Below are positions 9,028 to 16,872 of a DNA stretch of 64,000 nt, piece by piece. The notes below the pieces were generated by a model that had not been told where the DNA came from, made no database searches, and was given only the letters and a program-made list of their open reading frames with translations. The stretch's first letter is position 1. The number at the start of each line of letters is the position of its first letter. The DNA comes from UBA1715 sp036752345 (GTDB lineage Bacteria > Bacteroidota > Bacteroidia > Bacteroidales > UBA1715), in the NCBI GenBank assembly GCA_036752345.1, contig DAIOSV010000001.1, forward strand, positions 102,325 through 166,324, given 5' to 3'. The position numbers were made by a program, and so were the translations under genes.

Positions 9028-9073
9028 CTAATAGAAAAGGAGCCATGACGAATCGTGACTCCTTTTCTATTAG
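9028..9073 (-). terminator. stem-loop downstream of der
   Basis: A perfect 15-base inverted repeat (CTAATAGAAAAGGAG at 9028-9042 against 9059-9073) surrounds a partly paired loop. It lies 14 bases past the der stop. The stem is AT-rich at its base, but a clean T-run does not follow it, so it may end transcription or protect the 3' end of the der mRNA. Confidence 0.6.
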
Positions 9074-9086
9074 TAACAGCCAAATG

Positions 9087-10391
9087 CTATTTGTCTCTCA
9101 TATAAATACGAATTGGTACTCCGCAGAAGTTATAGTTTTTGCGAATTTGGTTTTCAAGGTATCGTTTGTATGAGTCCTGTACATATTTCCCATTGTTACA
9201 GAAAAATGCAAACGATGGGAATGGCGTAGGTAGTTGTGTTACATATTTTATCTTGATTGCTTTTCCTTTAACTTGTGGAGGCGAAAAGCGGTCAATTGCT
9301 TCAAGCATGGTTTCGTTGAGCTTTGATGTTGGAATTTTGCGTGCTCGGTTTTCGTACACTTCATTGATTTTCTCCAAAATCTTTTGAATTCGTTGTTTTT
9401 CCAAAACCGACGTGAAAATAATTGGCACATCGTTGAACGGTGCTATTTTATTGCGAATTTGCTCTTCAAAATCTTTTGCAGTATTGGTTTCTTTGTTTAC
9501 CAAATCCCATTTGTTTACACATATAACAGCGCCTTTATTGTTTTTGATAATTAAATGAAGAATGTTCAAATCTTGCGACTGAATACCTTCTTTGGCATCT
9601 AACATAAGTACACAAACATCAGCTTGCTCTATAGAACGGATTGCTCTCAAAACGGAGTAAAACTCCAAATCTTCGGTAACCACTTGTTTTTTACGTAAGC
9701 CAGCAGTGTCAATAAAGTAATAATCGAACCCGAATTTGTTGAAGCGGGTACCAATTGAATCACGCGTGGTGCCTGCTATTGGAGTAACAATATGTTGGTT
9801 GTCGCCAATTAGAGCGTTGATAAACGAAGATTTTCCCACGTTAGGACGACCAACTACAGCAATGTTCGGAATATTTTCTTCTACTTTTGGTTTATCAGGT
9901 GGCAATTTTGCAATCACTGCATCGAGTAGGTCGCCGGTGCCGCTTCCTGTGGCTGAAGAAATAGAAAAATATTCTCCCAATCCGAGTGAGTAGAATTCTG
10001 TGGCATCGTACAAATCTTTGCCGGTGTCAACTTTATTCACAACAAGGAAATAGGGCTTGTTGGTTTTATGAAGAATTTTTGCCACATCTTCTTCAATATC
10101 TGTAATGCCTGATTTTACATCAACCAAAAAGAGAATAACATCGGTTTCTTCAATAGCCATAAGCACTTGACGGCGAATCTCCGATTCAAATATATCATCA
10201 GATTTCAAGGTAACACCACCGGTGTCAATTACCGTAAATTCACGTCCATTCCATACACCTTCGCCGTAGTTACGGTCGCGGGTAACGCCACTCTGTGCAT
10301 CAATAATGGCTTGCTTGTTTTCTATTAGTCTATTAAATAATGTCGATTTCCCCACGTTTGGTCTGCCGATGATTGCGATAATTCCACTCAT
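9087..10391 (-). CDS. der: ribosome-associated GTPase Der (EngA)
   Basis: This 434-residue protein carries two tandem GTPase domains and a KH-like C-terminal domain, the arrangement that defines Der, an assembly factor for the 50S subunit. The first G domain has GRPNVGKST (about residues 8-16), DTGGV and NKVD. The second has GRPNVGKSS near residue 181, DTAGLRKK and NKWD. The C-terminal region carries KIKYVTQLPTPFPSFAFFCN. Length and motif order match the family. It is flanked by a promoter element at 10407-10414 and a stem-loop after the stop, so it is probably monocistronic. Confidence 0.96.
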   Translation of the reverse strand: MSGIIAIIGRPNVGKSTLFNRLIENKQAIIDAQSGVTRDRNYGEGVWNGREFTVIDTGGVTLKSDDIFESEIRRQVLMAIEETDVILFLVDVKSGITDIEEDVAKILHKTNKPYFLVVNKVDTGKDLYDATEFYSLGLGEYFSISSATGSGTGDLLDAVIAKLPPDKPKVEENIPNIAVVGRPNVGKSSFINALIGDNQHIVTPIAGTTRDSIGTRFNKFGFDYYFIDTAGLRKKQVVTEDLEFYSVLRAIRSIEQADVCVLMLDAKEGIQSQDLNILHLIIKNNKGAVICVNKWDLVNKETNTAKDFEEQIRNKIAPFNDVPIIFTSVLEKQRIQKILEKINEVYENRARKIPTSKLNETMLEAIDRFSPPQVKGKAIKIKYVTQLPTPFPSFAFFCNNGKYVQDSYKRYLENQIRKNYNFCGVPIRIYMRDK

Positions 10392-10406
10392 ATCTTAAAT
10401 TTTTTG

Positions 10407-10414
10407 CAAAGATA
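10407..10414 (-). promoter_or_regulatory. -7 element (TATCTTTG) for der
   Basis: CAAAGATA on the plus strand reads TATCTTTG on the minus strand, an exact TAnnTTTG match, 15 bases before the der start codon. No clear TTG is seen at -33. Confidence 0.5.
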
Positions 10415-10489
10415 GTCAAAAAAGCTTCTGTTTTACTCGCAAGATTTGTGCAAATCTTTGTTAAACACATCAATAGATTAAATTTTTTC

Positions 10490-10497
10490 TATCTTTG
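10490..10497 (+). promoter_or_regulatory. -7 element (TATCTTTG) for the pseudouridine synthase-era operon
   Basis: TATCTTTG matches TAnnTTTG and lies 22 bases before the start codon at 10520. With the der element at 10407-10414 it makes this a divergent promoter region. The -33 part is not obvious. Confidence 0.5.
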
Positions 10498-10519
10498 CGT
10501 TCTAAATTTTTGAAGTTGA

Positions 10520-12198
10520 ATGGAAAATAATGACAAACAGTATGACTCACGCGGCTCTAAGCCGTGGGGAGATAGAGATGGCGAATCTCGCGGACGCGAC
10601 AGATTTTCTCGTGAACGTTCGTATGGACGGAAACCTTTTAACCGTGATGGCGAAGGACGTAGTAGAAGTTACTCAAATAATTCATATAAAAAATATAATA
10701 ACGAGGGGGGAAATTCAGAACAAGAAGGAACACCTCGTGCTTTTGGAGAAGACAGACCACGTCGTTTCAACGCAGAAGGAACAGAACACCGCTCATTCCG
10801 TAAATTTGATGACAAAGGCGGTGGACGTGAATTTAAACCACATCGCAACTTTGGCGATGGAGATCGCCCACACCGTGGTTTTGAAGACAGAAATAATTTT
10901 TCGTCTTTCAAAAAAGACAACGAAGGAGGACAAGAAGGACAATCTGAAAATCGTGAATTCAGACCACATCGCAGATTTGATGAAAACCGCGAAGGTCGCG
11001 ATTTTAAACCACGTCGTCCGTTTAATTCCGAAAATGGAGAACGTCGTTCATTCAATAGAGATGGAGAACATCGCTCGTTNNNNNNNNNNNNNNNNNNNNN
11101 NNNNNNNNNNNNNNNNNNNNNNNNNNNNNNNNNNNNNNNNNNNNNNNNNNNNNNNNNNNNNNNNNNNNNNNNNNNNNNNATGGTGAACGTAGATCATTTC
11201 ATCGAGACAACGGCGAACGTCGTTCGTTCGGTCGCGACAATGATAGATTTGGTGGTCGCAGAGATTTTCGTCCGTCAAGATTTGGCGATTCTAAACCACG
11301 CACTAAAACCTACGAAAATCCTACCGATTTTGTAAGTATAGACAAAAATTTGTTGAGCAGAAACTTTGATGATGAATGGTCGGATAATGAAGTTATTACT
11401 GACTACGAAATGCCTCAAGAAGAGGAAGAAGAAATCAAACAACCGGCTACAGAGGCTGAAGGATATCGCATCAACCGTTTTATTTCGGGTGCAGGTGTTT
11501 GTTCTCGCCGTGCTGCTGACGATTTCATAGCAAGTGGAAGAATTACACTCAACGGAAATGTTGTTACCGATTATTCAACTAAAGTGTTCCCTGGTGACGA
11601 AGTTTGCCTTGATGGTAAAAAATTGACCTCACAAAAATTAGTGTACATCGTTTTTAACAAACCTAAAGATTGCATTTGCACTAAGTCAGACGAACTTGGT
11701 CGTCGTACTATTTTCGATTATATAAAATCAGATGTAGAGGTGAAGAATGTGGGTCGTTTGGATAGAGATACAACCGGTGTGATGTTGCTTACCAACGATG
11801 GCGATTTGATTGAACGCTTGACACATCCTCGTTACAACAAGATGAAAATCTATCATGTGTTCCTAAATAAGAATCTCTCTCCTGAAGATTTAGAAGCAAT
11901 CAGAGCCGGAGTAGATTTGGATGCGGTAATGAGTGAAGATGGTACCGAACAAAAAGGCGGGCATATTGATGTGGATGATTTACAATATGTTGATGGCGAG
12001 AAAAATCAAGTTGGTATTCAAATCCATTCAGGATTGTACCACGTTGTTCGTCGTATTTTCGAGAAATACGGATATACGGTAGAAAAACTTGATCGTGTGT
12101 ATTTCTCAGGCTTAACAAAGAGAGACTTGCCACGCGGACGTTGGCGTTATCTTTCACAGAAAGAAGTAGCAATATTAAAAAGAGGAGCATTCGCATAA
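10520..12198 (+). CDS. RsuA/RluB-family rRNA pseudouridine synthase with Arg-rich N-terminal tail (interrupted by a sequence gap)
   Basis: One gene runs across the 100-N gap at 11080-11179. Before the gap the reading frame gives a tail of at least 186 residues rich in Arg, Gly, Asp, Glu and Phe, with repeats such as RRSFNRDGEHR. After the gap the same style (GERRSFHRDNGERRSFGR) continues in the frame of the catalytic part. An S4 RNA-binding domain follows (RINRFISGAGVCSRRAADDFIASGRI), then the synthase domain with NVGRLDRDTTGVMLLTNDGDL, where the Asp of GRLDRDT is catalytic. The frames on either side differ only because the gap length is arbitrary; the true gap should be 2 modulo 3 bases. Such disordered tails on this enzyme are usual in Bacteroidota. 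The stop overlaps the era start (TAATG). Confidence 0.88.
11080..11179. other. assembly gap of 100 N
   Basis: Exactly 100 undetermined bases inside the repetitive Arg-rich tail of the pseudouridine synthase gene. The repeats on both sides explain why assembly broke here. The length is a placeholder. Confidence 0.99.
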
Positions 12199-12974
12199 TG
12201 GCATTTAAATCAGGTTTTGTAAATATTATCGGAAATCCGAATGTAGGCAAGTCCACGCTGATGAACGAACTTGTTGGCGAACGCTTGTCTATTGTTACGG
12301 AGAAATCACAAACAACGCGTCATAGAATTTTGGGAATTGTAAATGGTGATGATTATCAGATTGCATTTAGCGATACTCCGGGCGTTTTGAAGCCGGCCTA
12401 CAAGTTGCAAGAATCCATGTTGAAGTTCTCTGAATCTGCATTGGTTGACGCTGATGTGATTTTATATATAACCGATACAGAAGAAACTGCCGAGAAAAAT
12501 GCCGATTTTCTTGCCAAAGTTCAAAAGATGGAAAATACGCCTATTTTGTTGGTAATAAACAAAATAGATTTAATCAATCAAGAACAGTTGGTAGGAATGG
12601 TAGAACGTTGGGAAGGTTTGTTTCCTAAGGCTGAAATCGTTCCGTGTTCGGCATTGAATAAATTCAATGTTGACTATATCATGAAACGCATAGTGGCTCT
12701 TTTGCCTGAAGGTGAGCCATATTTCGATCAAGATGCCTTGACCGACAAACCAATGCGTTTTTTTGTTTCGGAAATTATTCGTGAAAAAATCTTAAAACTC
12801 TANNNNNNNNNNNNNNNNNNNNNNNNNNNNNNNNNNNNNNNNNNNNNNNNNNNNNNNNNNNNNNNNNNNNNNNNNNNNNNNNNNNNNNNNNNNNNNNNNN
12901 NNGAGAAGGAGTGGCGCGATAACGAAAAAGATCTTCGACAATTTGGATATCTATTTCCTGACGACGAGAAATAG
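12198..12974 (+). CDS. era: GTPase Era (interrupted by a sequence gap)
   Basis: Era binds 16S rRNA and acts in 30S subunit assembly. The G domain is intact: GNPNVGKSTLMNELVG, DTPGV, NKID and the CSAL loop. The 100-N gap at 12803-12902 removes most of the KH RNA-binding domain. After it, EKEWRDNEKDLRQFGYL is the normal Era C-terminus in the same frame. Known Era proteins have about 70 residues between these points, so the real missing stretch is nearer 210 bases than 100. The ATG at 12198 overlaps the previous stop by one base. An upstream in-frame TTG at 12141 lies inside the pseudouridine synthase and is rejected. Confidence 0.93.
   Translation: MAFKSGFVNIIGNPNVGKSTLMNELVGERLSIVTEKSQTTRHRILGIVNGDDYQIAFSDTPGVLKPAYKLQESMLKFSESALVDADVILYITDTEETAEKNADFLAKVQKMENTPILLVINKIDLINQEQLVGMVERWEGLFPKAEIVPCSALNKFNVDYIMKRIVALLPEGEPYFDQDALTDKPMRFFVSEIIREKILKLXXXXXXXXXXXXXXXXXXXXXXXXXXXXXXXXXXEKEWRDNEKDLRQFGYLFPDDEK
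12803..12902. other. assembly gap of 100 N
   Basis: Exactly 100 undetermined bases inside the KH-domain part of era. The reading frame is preserved by chance, since 100 and the expected length are both 1 modulo 3, but the family length shows that the placeholder is too short. Confidence 0.99.
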
Positions 12975-12983
12975 TCTTACAAT

Positions 12984-13016
12984 AAAAAATGCAAACCGTT
13001 TGGGTTTGCATTTTTT
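12984..13016. terminator. bidirectional intrinsic terminator after era
   Basis: A 14-base perfect inverted repeat (12984-12997 against 13003-13016) with a 5-base loop has A6 on the left and T6 on the right. It lies between era and the convergent DUF2795 gene, and can stop transcription from both sides. Confidence 0.85.
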
Positions 13017-13032
13017 GTTTCGGGTTTATTGA

Positions 13033-13254
13033 TTAATACTCATCTTCGTTGAAGAAAAAGTCATCTTTGCTCGGATAGTCCGGCCAAATCTCTTCAATAC
13101 TTTCATACATTTCGCCTTCGTCTTCTATCTCGTTTAGATTTTCAACAACTTCTTGTGGTGCGCCAGAACGTATAGCATAGTCAATCAGTTCTTCTTTGGT
13201 TGCTGGCCATGGTGCATCTTCCAACTTTGAGGCTAATTCTAATGTCCAATACAT
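13033..13254 (-). CDS. small DUF2795 family protein
   Basis: The 73-residue acidic protein has the DUF2795 pattern: an N-terminal helix (YWTLELASKLEDAPWPATKEELIDYAI), then RSGAPQEVVENLNEI, and an acidic tail. Its function is not known; in other bacteria the domain occurs in short cytosolic proteins. It has Trp and Pro at conserved positions and no signal peptide. It converges on era with a shared terminator. Start choice is simple because no earlier ATG is in frame. Confidence 0.8.
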   Translation of the reverse strand: MYWTLELASKLEDAPWPATKEELIDYAIRSGAPQEVVENLNEIEDEGEMYESIEEIWPDYPSKDDFFFNEDEY

Positions 13255-13318
13255 ATTTTCAAATTTTAGTAATTGATTCCAATGTTATTTTTTGCGAATA
13301 AAACAATTTTTATAGAAT

Positions 13319-13870
13319 TTACAAAGAAGGATTCCACGTTATTTCACTTTTGTTGAAATCTTTTAGCGCTTTCCTTGCTAGTACAAACAGATAGTCGGAT
13401 AGGCGGTTAAGGTATATTGTTGATAAGTTATTTACCATAACGTTTTGTGCGAGTCTTACAGCATCTCTTTCGGCACGTCTGCAAACGGTTCTAGCTATGT
13501 GGCATAGCGATGAAACGTAGTTTCCTGTTGGCAAAATGAAGCCTTTGATAGGAGGTAATTCTTCCGAAATTTCATCAATCCAATGTTCTAAGTCGGCAAT
13601 ATCCGATTCGTGTATGTGCGGAATTTCCTTTTCACTTTTCTTGTCATCGGCAAATTCGCAACTAAGGACAAACAATTTGTTTTGTATCGTAAGGAGGTTG
13701 TCCTTGATGCTATTTGTTCGATTCGGAAATACGTCACGAATCAAGCCAAGGTACGAATTGAGTTCGTCAATGGTGCCATAACATTCCAAACGATCGTCGC
13801 ATTTTAAAACGCGTGTGCCGCCAATCAGAGACGTTGTTCCCTTATCTCCAGTTTTTGTATATATTTTCAT
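13319..13870 (-). CDS. PduO-type cob(I)alamin adenosyltransferase
   Basis: The 183-residue enzyme transfers the 5'-deoxyadenosyl group of ATP to cob(I)alamin to make adenosylcobalamin. The N-terminal ATP loop KIYTKTGDKGTTSLIGG is typical of the PduO type. It is followed by DRLECYGTIDELNSYLGLIR and the C-terminal helix CRRAERDAVRL, whose Arg and Glu bind ATP in known structures. The LPTGN segment replaces the more usual LPGG. It overlaps the stop of the upstream fucosidase gene by one base (TAATG), so it is probably translated from the same mRNA, although the two functions are unrelated. It suggests that the host uses B12-dependent enzymes. Confidence 0.9.
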   Translation of the reverse strand: MKIYTKTGDKGTTSLIGGTRVLKCDDRLECYGTIDELNSYLGLIRDVFPNRTNSIKDNLLTIQNKLFVLSCEFADDKKSEKEIPHIHESDIADLEHWIDEISEELPPIKGFILPTGNYVSSLCHIARTVCRRAERDAVRLAQNVMVNNLSTIYLNRLSDYLFVLARKALKDFNKSEITWNPSL

Positions 13871-15300
13871 TATTCCCGAATTATATCAATTAATTGAATT
13901 TTTATTGCAATTACACTCGAATACGTATATGCTTTATGGGGAAGAAAAATTCTTGCTACTTGTCCAACAATTTGAACTTTTAACCGCTTCTCTTTTTGAG
14001 ATAGCTCAACGGCAGTTATTGTCTCTCCTTTATTTGATTGTATTACGTTTTTCTTGCATTTTTTCAGGGAAATTCCCAATTCATTCAGCGGTACGTCAAT
14101 ATATTGAATCTTTTCCGGATGAAGAATGTGGCAATAAATGTTGTTCTCCTTTTGTGTGTAATATCCCCAACTTGGCTCAGAGAAAGGACTGCGCGTTGCT
14201 CCATAAATAGATTCTCCGTATATGTCCATCCATTTGCCAATTTCAGTAAGGTTGTATATGTCGTGTTCGGTAAGGCTGCCATCTCCTTTGGGACCAATAT
14301 TGAGCAGATAGTTACCGTCGCGACTAACCACGGCTTCAAGTTCGTGTATTAGTGTGTCAGGCGATTTGTAGTTGTTTACTTTTGAAGAATCAAATCCCCA
14401 GGCGCCGTTCATAGTTTGGCAGGTTTCCCACGGGCGAGGAAGTGGTTTGCTTGGAATTTTTTCTTCGGGGCACATAAAGTCTCCCAAACCCAGATTGCGC
14501 TTGATTCTTTCGTTTACAATAATGGTAGAATCGAGTGATAAAATATAGCTATGCAAATTAATTGCATCTTTTTTTGTCCACCAGGAAAAAACGTCGGCGG
14601 TGTCTTTGTTTTCGCACCAGTCGCCATCAAACCAAAGCACGCGAGGATGGTATCGTTCTATCAATTCCTTGAGTTGTGCTTTTTCGGCTTCTATGAGTGG
14701 CGCTTTTTCGTCCATAGAATAGAGTTGTGACCAATAATCTTTGTGGAATTGCGAATGGTGGTTCCAGTCGAGAATGGAGTAGTACAAGCCGAACGCAATA
14801 CCTTGTCGGTCGCACTCGGTTTTTAGTTCCATAAGTAGGTCGCGTTTAAAATTTGTGTAATGGTACAAATCGAATACTTTACTGCCGGTATAGTCTTTGA
14901 AATCGCTTACGGCAGTATTCCACATGCTAAATCCTTCATGATGTTTTGCAGTAATAATAATGTATTTCATGCCGGCTCGTTTGGCAAGTGAAACAATTTG
15001 TTCGGCGTTGAAATTCTCAGGATTGAAATGTTGCGTGATTTTGTTTTGATAATCTTCTTTTGTCCAATTTTCCACAAACATGCACCATTCGCCGTGACCG
15101 TAATATGAATACGATCCAAAGTGAATAAACATACCAAAACGGTCGTTGTACCACCATTCCATTTTTGTCGGAATAGTGTATTGAGTCTTGCTTTCTAACG
15201 ATTCATAGTTTTGTTTATCGAACTGATCTAAAATCTCTTGTGAGAATAATTGCAAACTTATTGCACTAAGGAAAATAACGAAGAGTAAACATTTTTTCAT
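13870..15300 (-). CDS. secreted alpha-L-fucosidase (GH29)
   Basis: The 476-residue protein has a Sec signal peptide (about 20 residues ending near QLFSQ) and a GH29 catalytic domain. It should release alpha-linked L-fucose from glycans in the periplasm or at the cell surface. Family motifs are WWYNDRFGMFIHFGSYSYYG, HHEGFSMW and VLWFDGDW, in which Asp225 is the expected nucleophile. NYLLNIGPKGDGSL follows near residue 340. The acid/base residue is not conserved in position across GH29, so I do not assign it. No SusC/SusD or other carbohydrate genes lie nearby, so it is not in a recognisable utilisation locus. A weak -7-like TACCTTTA lies at 15318-15325. Confidence 0.93.
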   Translation of the reverse strand: MKKCLLFVIFLSAISLQLFSQEILDQFDKQNYESLESKTQYTIPTKMEWWYNDRFGMFIHFGSYSYYGHGEWCMFVENWTKEDYQNKITQHFNPENFNAEQIVSLAKRAGMKYIIITAKHHEGFSMWNTAVSDFKDYTGSKVFDLYHYTNFKRDLLMELKTECDRQGIAFGLYYSILDWNHHSQFHKDYWSQLYSMDEKAPLIEAEKAQLKELIERYHPRVLWFDGDWCENKDTADVFSWWTKKDAINLHSYILSLDSTIIVNERIKRNLGLGDFMCPEEKIPSKPLPRPWETCQTMNGAWGFDSSKVNNYKSPDTLIHELEAVVSRDGNYLLNIGPKGDGSLTEHDIYNLTEIGKWMDIYGESIYGATRSPFSEPSWGYYTQKENNIYCHILHPEKIQYIDVPLNELGISLKKCKKNVIQSNKGETITAVELSQKEKRLKVQIVGQVARIFLPHKAYTYSSVIAIKIQLIDIIRE

Positions 15301-15428
15301 ATGAATGAAATTTATTGTAAAGGTATGATTATTTATAAATGTATGAAAGAGCAGGAAGTGCCAAAAACAGAAATGTGCTACTTTGGTCGAAATGCCGTGA
15401 TTTGAATTTTTGATTACAGTGAAATTAT

Positions 15429-15458
15429 TTTGTGCATTCTTTTAAATTTATACCTTTG
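15429..15458 (+). promoter_or_regulatory. Bacteroidota-type promoter for pyrD
   Basis: TACCTTTG at 15451-15458 matches TAnnTTTG and is preceded by TTTG at 15429-15432 with 18 bases between. The pyrD start codon follows 22 bases later. This is the best -33/-7 pair I see in the window. Confidence 0.65.
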
Positions 15459-15480
15459 CGTAGAATCATTACATAAAGAC

Positions 15481-16530
15481 ATGTCATTTTATTCGTCGGT
15501 AGTTAGTCGAATTTTATTTCTTTTTGATCCGGAAAAAATACACAATTTTACTATCAATTGGCTTTCCTTTTTTGGAAGAGTTCCGGGAGTACAATCATAT
15601 TTGTCATGGCACTTCAAAATCAAACCCGATGCGGCTTTGGAACGAGAAGTGTTTGGTATAAAATTTCCTCATCCGGTTGGTTTGGCTGCCGGTTTGGATA
15701 AAAATGCACGTGCATTTGATGCCTTAGGTGCTATGGGTTTTGCCTTTGTTGAAGTAGGAACCGTCACACCTCGTCCGCAGCCGGGAAATCCACTGCCACG
15801 TTTGTTCCGTCTCAAACAAGATAAAGCAATTATAAACCGTATGGGTTTCAACAACGATGGAGTTGAAACTATGGTGAAAAACCTTAAAAAACGCCGTACT
15901 AAAGTTATAATTGGCGGAAATATTGGCAAAAACAAGGTTACGCCAAACGAAGATGCAATTCGTGATTATGTGCTTGGGTTTAATACATTATATGCTTATG
16001 TAGATTATTTTACCGTAAACGTAAGTTCTCCCAATACACCTAATTTGCGTGCATTGCAAGACAAAGAGCCCTTGACCGAATTGTTGCAGGCTTTGACTGC
16101 TGCAAATATGCAAAAACCGAAACAGAAGCCAATTTTGCTTAAAATTGCTCCCGATTTGACACATGAACAGTTAGATGATATAGTGGAAATAGTTGAAAAA
16201 ACTGGAATTGCGGGAATCGTTGCTACGAACACTACAATTACACGAGATAATTTAACGTATTCAAAAGAATTCATTGAAAACATAGGAAATGGCGGTTTAA
16301 GCGGTGCTCCTGAAACTAAAATGTCAACCGAAGTAATTCGTTATGTACATGAGAAATCAAAAGGTGCTTTCCCAATTATTGGAGTGGGAGGTATTATGAC
16401 ACCCGAAGATGCGTACGAAAAATTGCAAGCAGGGGCAAGTTTAGTGCAGATATATACTGGTTTTATCTACGAAGGACCGGCTTTGATTAAGAATATTTGT
16501 AATTTTTTGGTAGAAAAAAGCAAAAAGTAG
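15481..16530 (+). CDS. pyrD: quinone-dependent dihydroorotate dehydrogenase (class 2)
   Basis: The 349-residue enzyme oxidises dihydroorotate to orotate in pyrimidine synthesis. It is membrane associated and passes electrons to quinone. The N-terminal helical extension (SSVVSRILFLFDPEKIHNFTI) marks class 2. FMN-binding motifs are GLAAGLDKNARAFDALG, EVGTVTPRPQPGNP and NRMGFNNDG. VNVSSPNTPNLRALQ holds the catalytic Ser of class 2 enzymes. The C-terminal GVGGIMTPEDAYEKLQAGASLVQIYTG segment binds the FMN phosphate. I use the ATG at 15481; an upstream in-frame codon at 15430 would include the promoter. A menaquinone acceptor is likely in an anaerobe, but this is inference. Confidence 0.95.
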   Translation: MSFYSSVVSRILFLFDPEKIHNFTINWLSFFGRVPGVQSYLSWHFKIKPDAALEREVFGIKFPHPVGLAAGLDKNARAFDALGAMGFAFVEVGTVTPRPQPGNPLPRLFRLKQDKAIINRMGFNNDGVETMVKNLKKRRTKVIIGGNIGKNKVTPNEDAIRDYVLGFNTLYAYVDYFTVNVSSPNTPNLRALQDKEPLTELLQALTAANMQKPKQKPILLKIAPDLTHEQLDDIVEIVEKTGIAGIVATNTTITRDNLTYSKEFIENIGNGGLSGAPETKMSTEVIRYVHEKSKGAFPIIGVGGIMTPEDAYEKLQAGASLVQIYTGFIYEGPALIKNICNFLVEKSKK

Positions 16531-16626
16531 AAAAATTATTTCCTTGAAAATTAGGCTGTTGCTGAAAAAGAACGAAAAAATCTCTAAAAAAATGCGTGCA
16601 AGTCTATGTAGGTTTAAAAAAAATGG

Positions 16627-16634
16627 TACATTTG
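16627..16634 (+). promoter_or_regulatory. -7 element (TACATTTG) for the tRNA pair
   Basis: TACATTTG matches TAnnTTTG and lies 10 bases before the mature 5' end of tRNA-Gly, a sensible spacing for a start just upstream of the tRNA. Confidence 0.5.
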
Positions 16635-16644
16635 CAACGCAATC

Positions 16645-16717
<73 letters not shown>

Positions 16718-16728
16718 CAAATGAATTC

Positions 16729-16813
16729 GCCTGGATGGTGGAATTGGTAGACACGCAGGACTTAAAATCCTGTGGACATTGCGTCCGTGCGGGTTCAATT
16801 CCCGCTCTAGGTA
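16729..16813 (+). tRNA. tRNA-Leu(TAA)
   Basis: A class II tRNA with a long variable arm folds here. The acceptor stem is 16729-16735 with 16806-16812, including two G-U pairs. The anticodon stem CAGGA/TCCTG encloses CTTAAAA, giving anticodon TAA for UUA and UUG. The variable arm is TGGACATTGCGTCC-like, and the T arm contains TTCAATT. The discriminator is A, as expected for Leu. CCA is not encoded. It lies 11 bases after tRNA-Gly and is probably processed from the same transcript. Confidence 0.97.
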
Positions 16814-16823
16814 CAAAAAATAT

Positions 16824-16848
16824 AGGACTTTAATAGTCCTTTTTTTTT
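16824..16848 (+). terminator. intrinsic terminator after the tRNA pair
   Basis: A 6-bp stem AGGACT/AGTCCT with a 5-base loop (TTAAT) is followed by nine T. It lies 10 bases after tRNA-Leu and separates the tRNAs from the metal exporter gene. Confidence 0.85.
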
Positions 16849-16872
16849 GTTTTAAAGTTCCTGATACACATT

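Noticed and set aside
10530..11186. Long open frame overlapping the Arg-rich tail in another frame
   Set aside because: It is a shadow of the repeat-rich coding sequence and has no recognisable domain.
10520..12198. Frameshift or two separate genes around the 11080-11179 gap
   Set aside because: Both sides carry the same Arg-rich repeat, and the frame change is explained by the arbitrary 100-N length.
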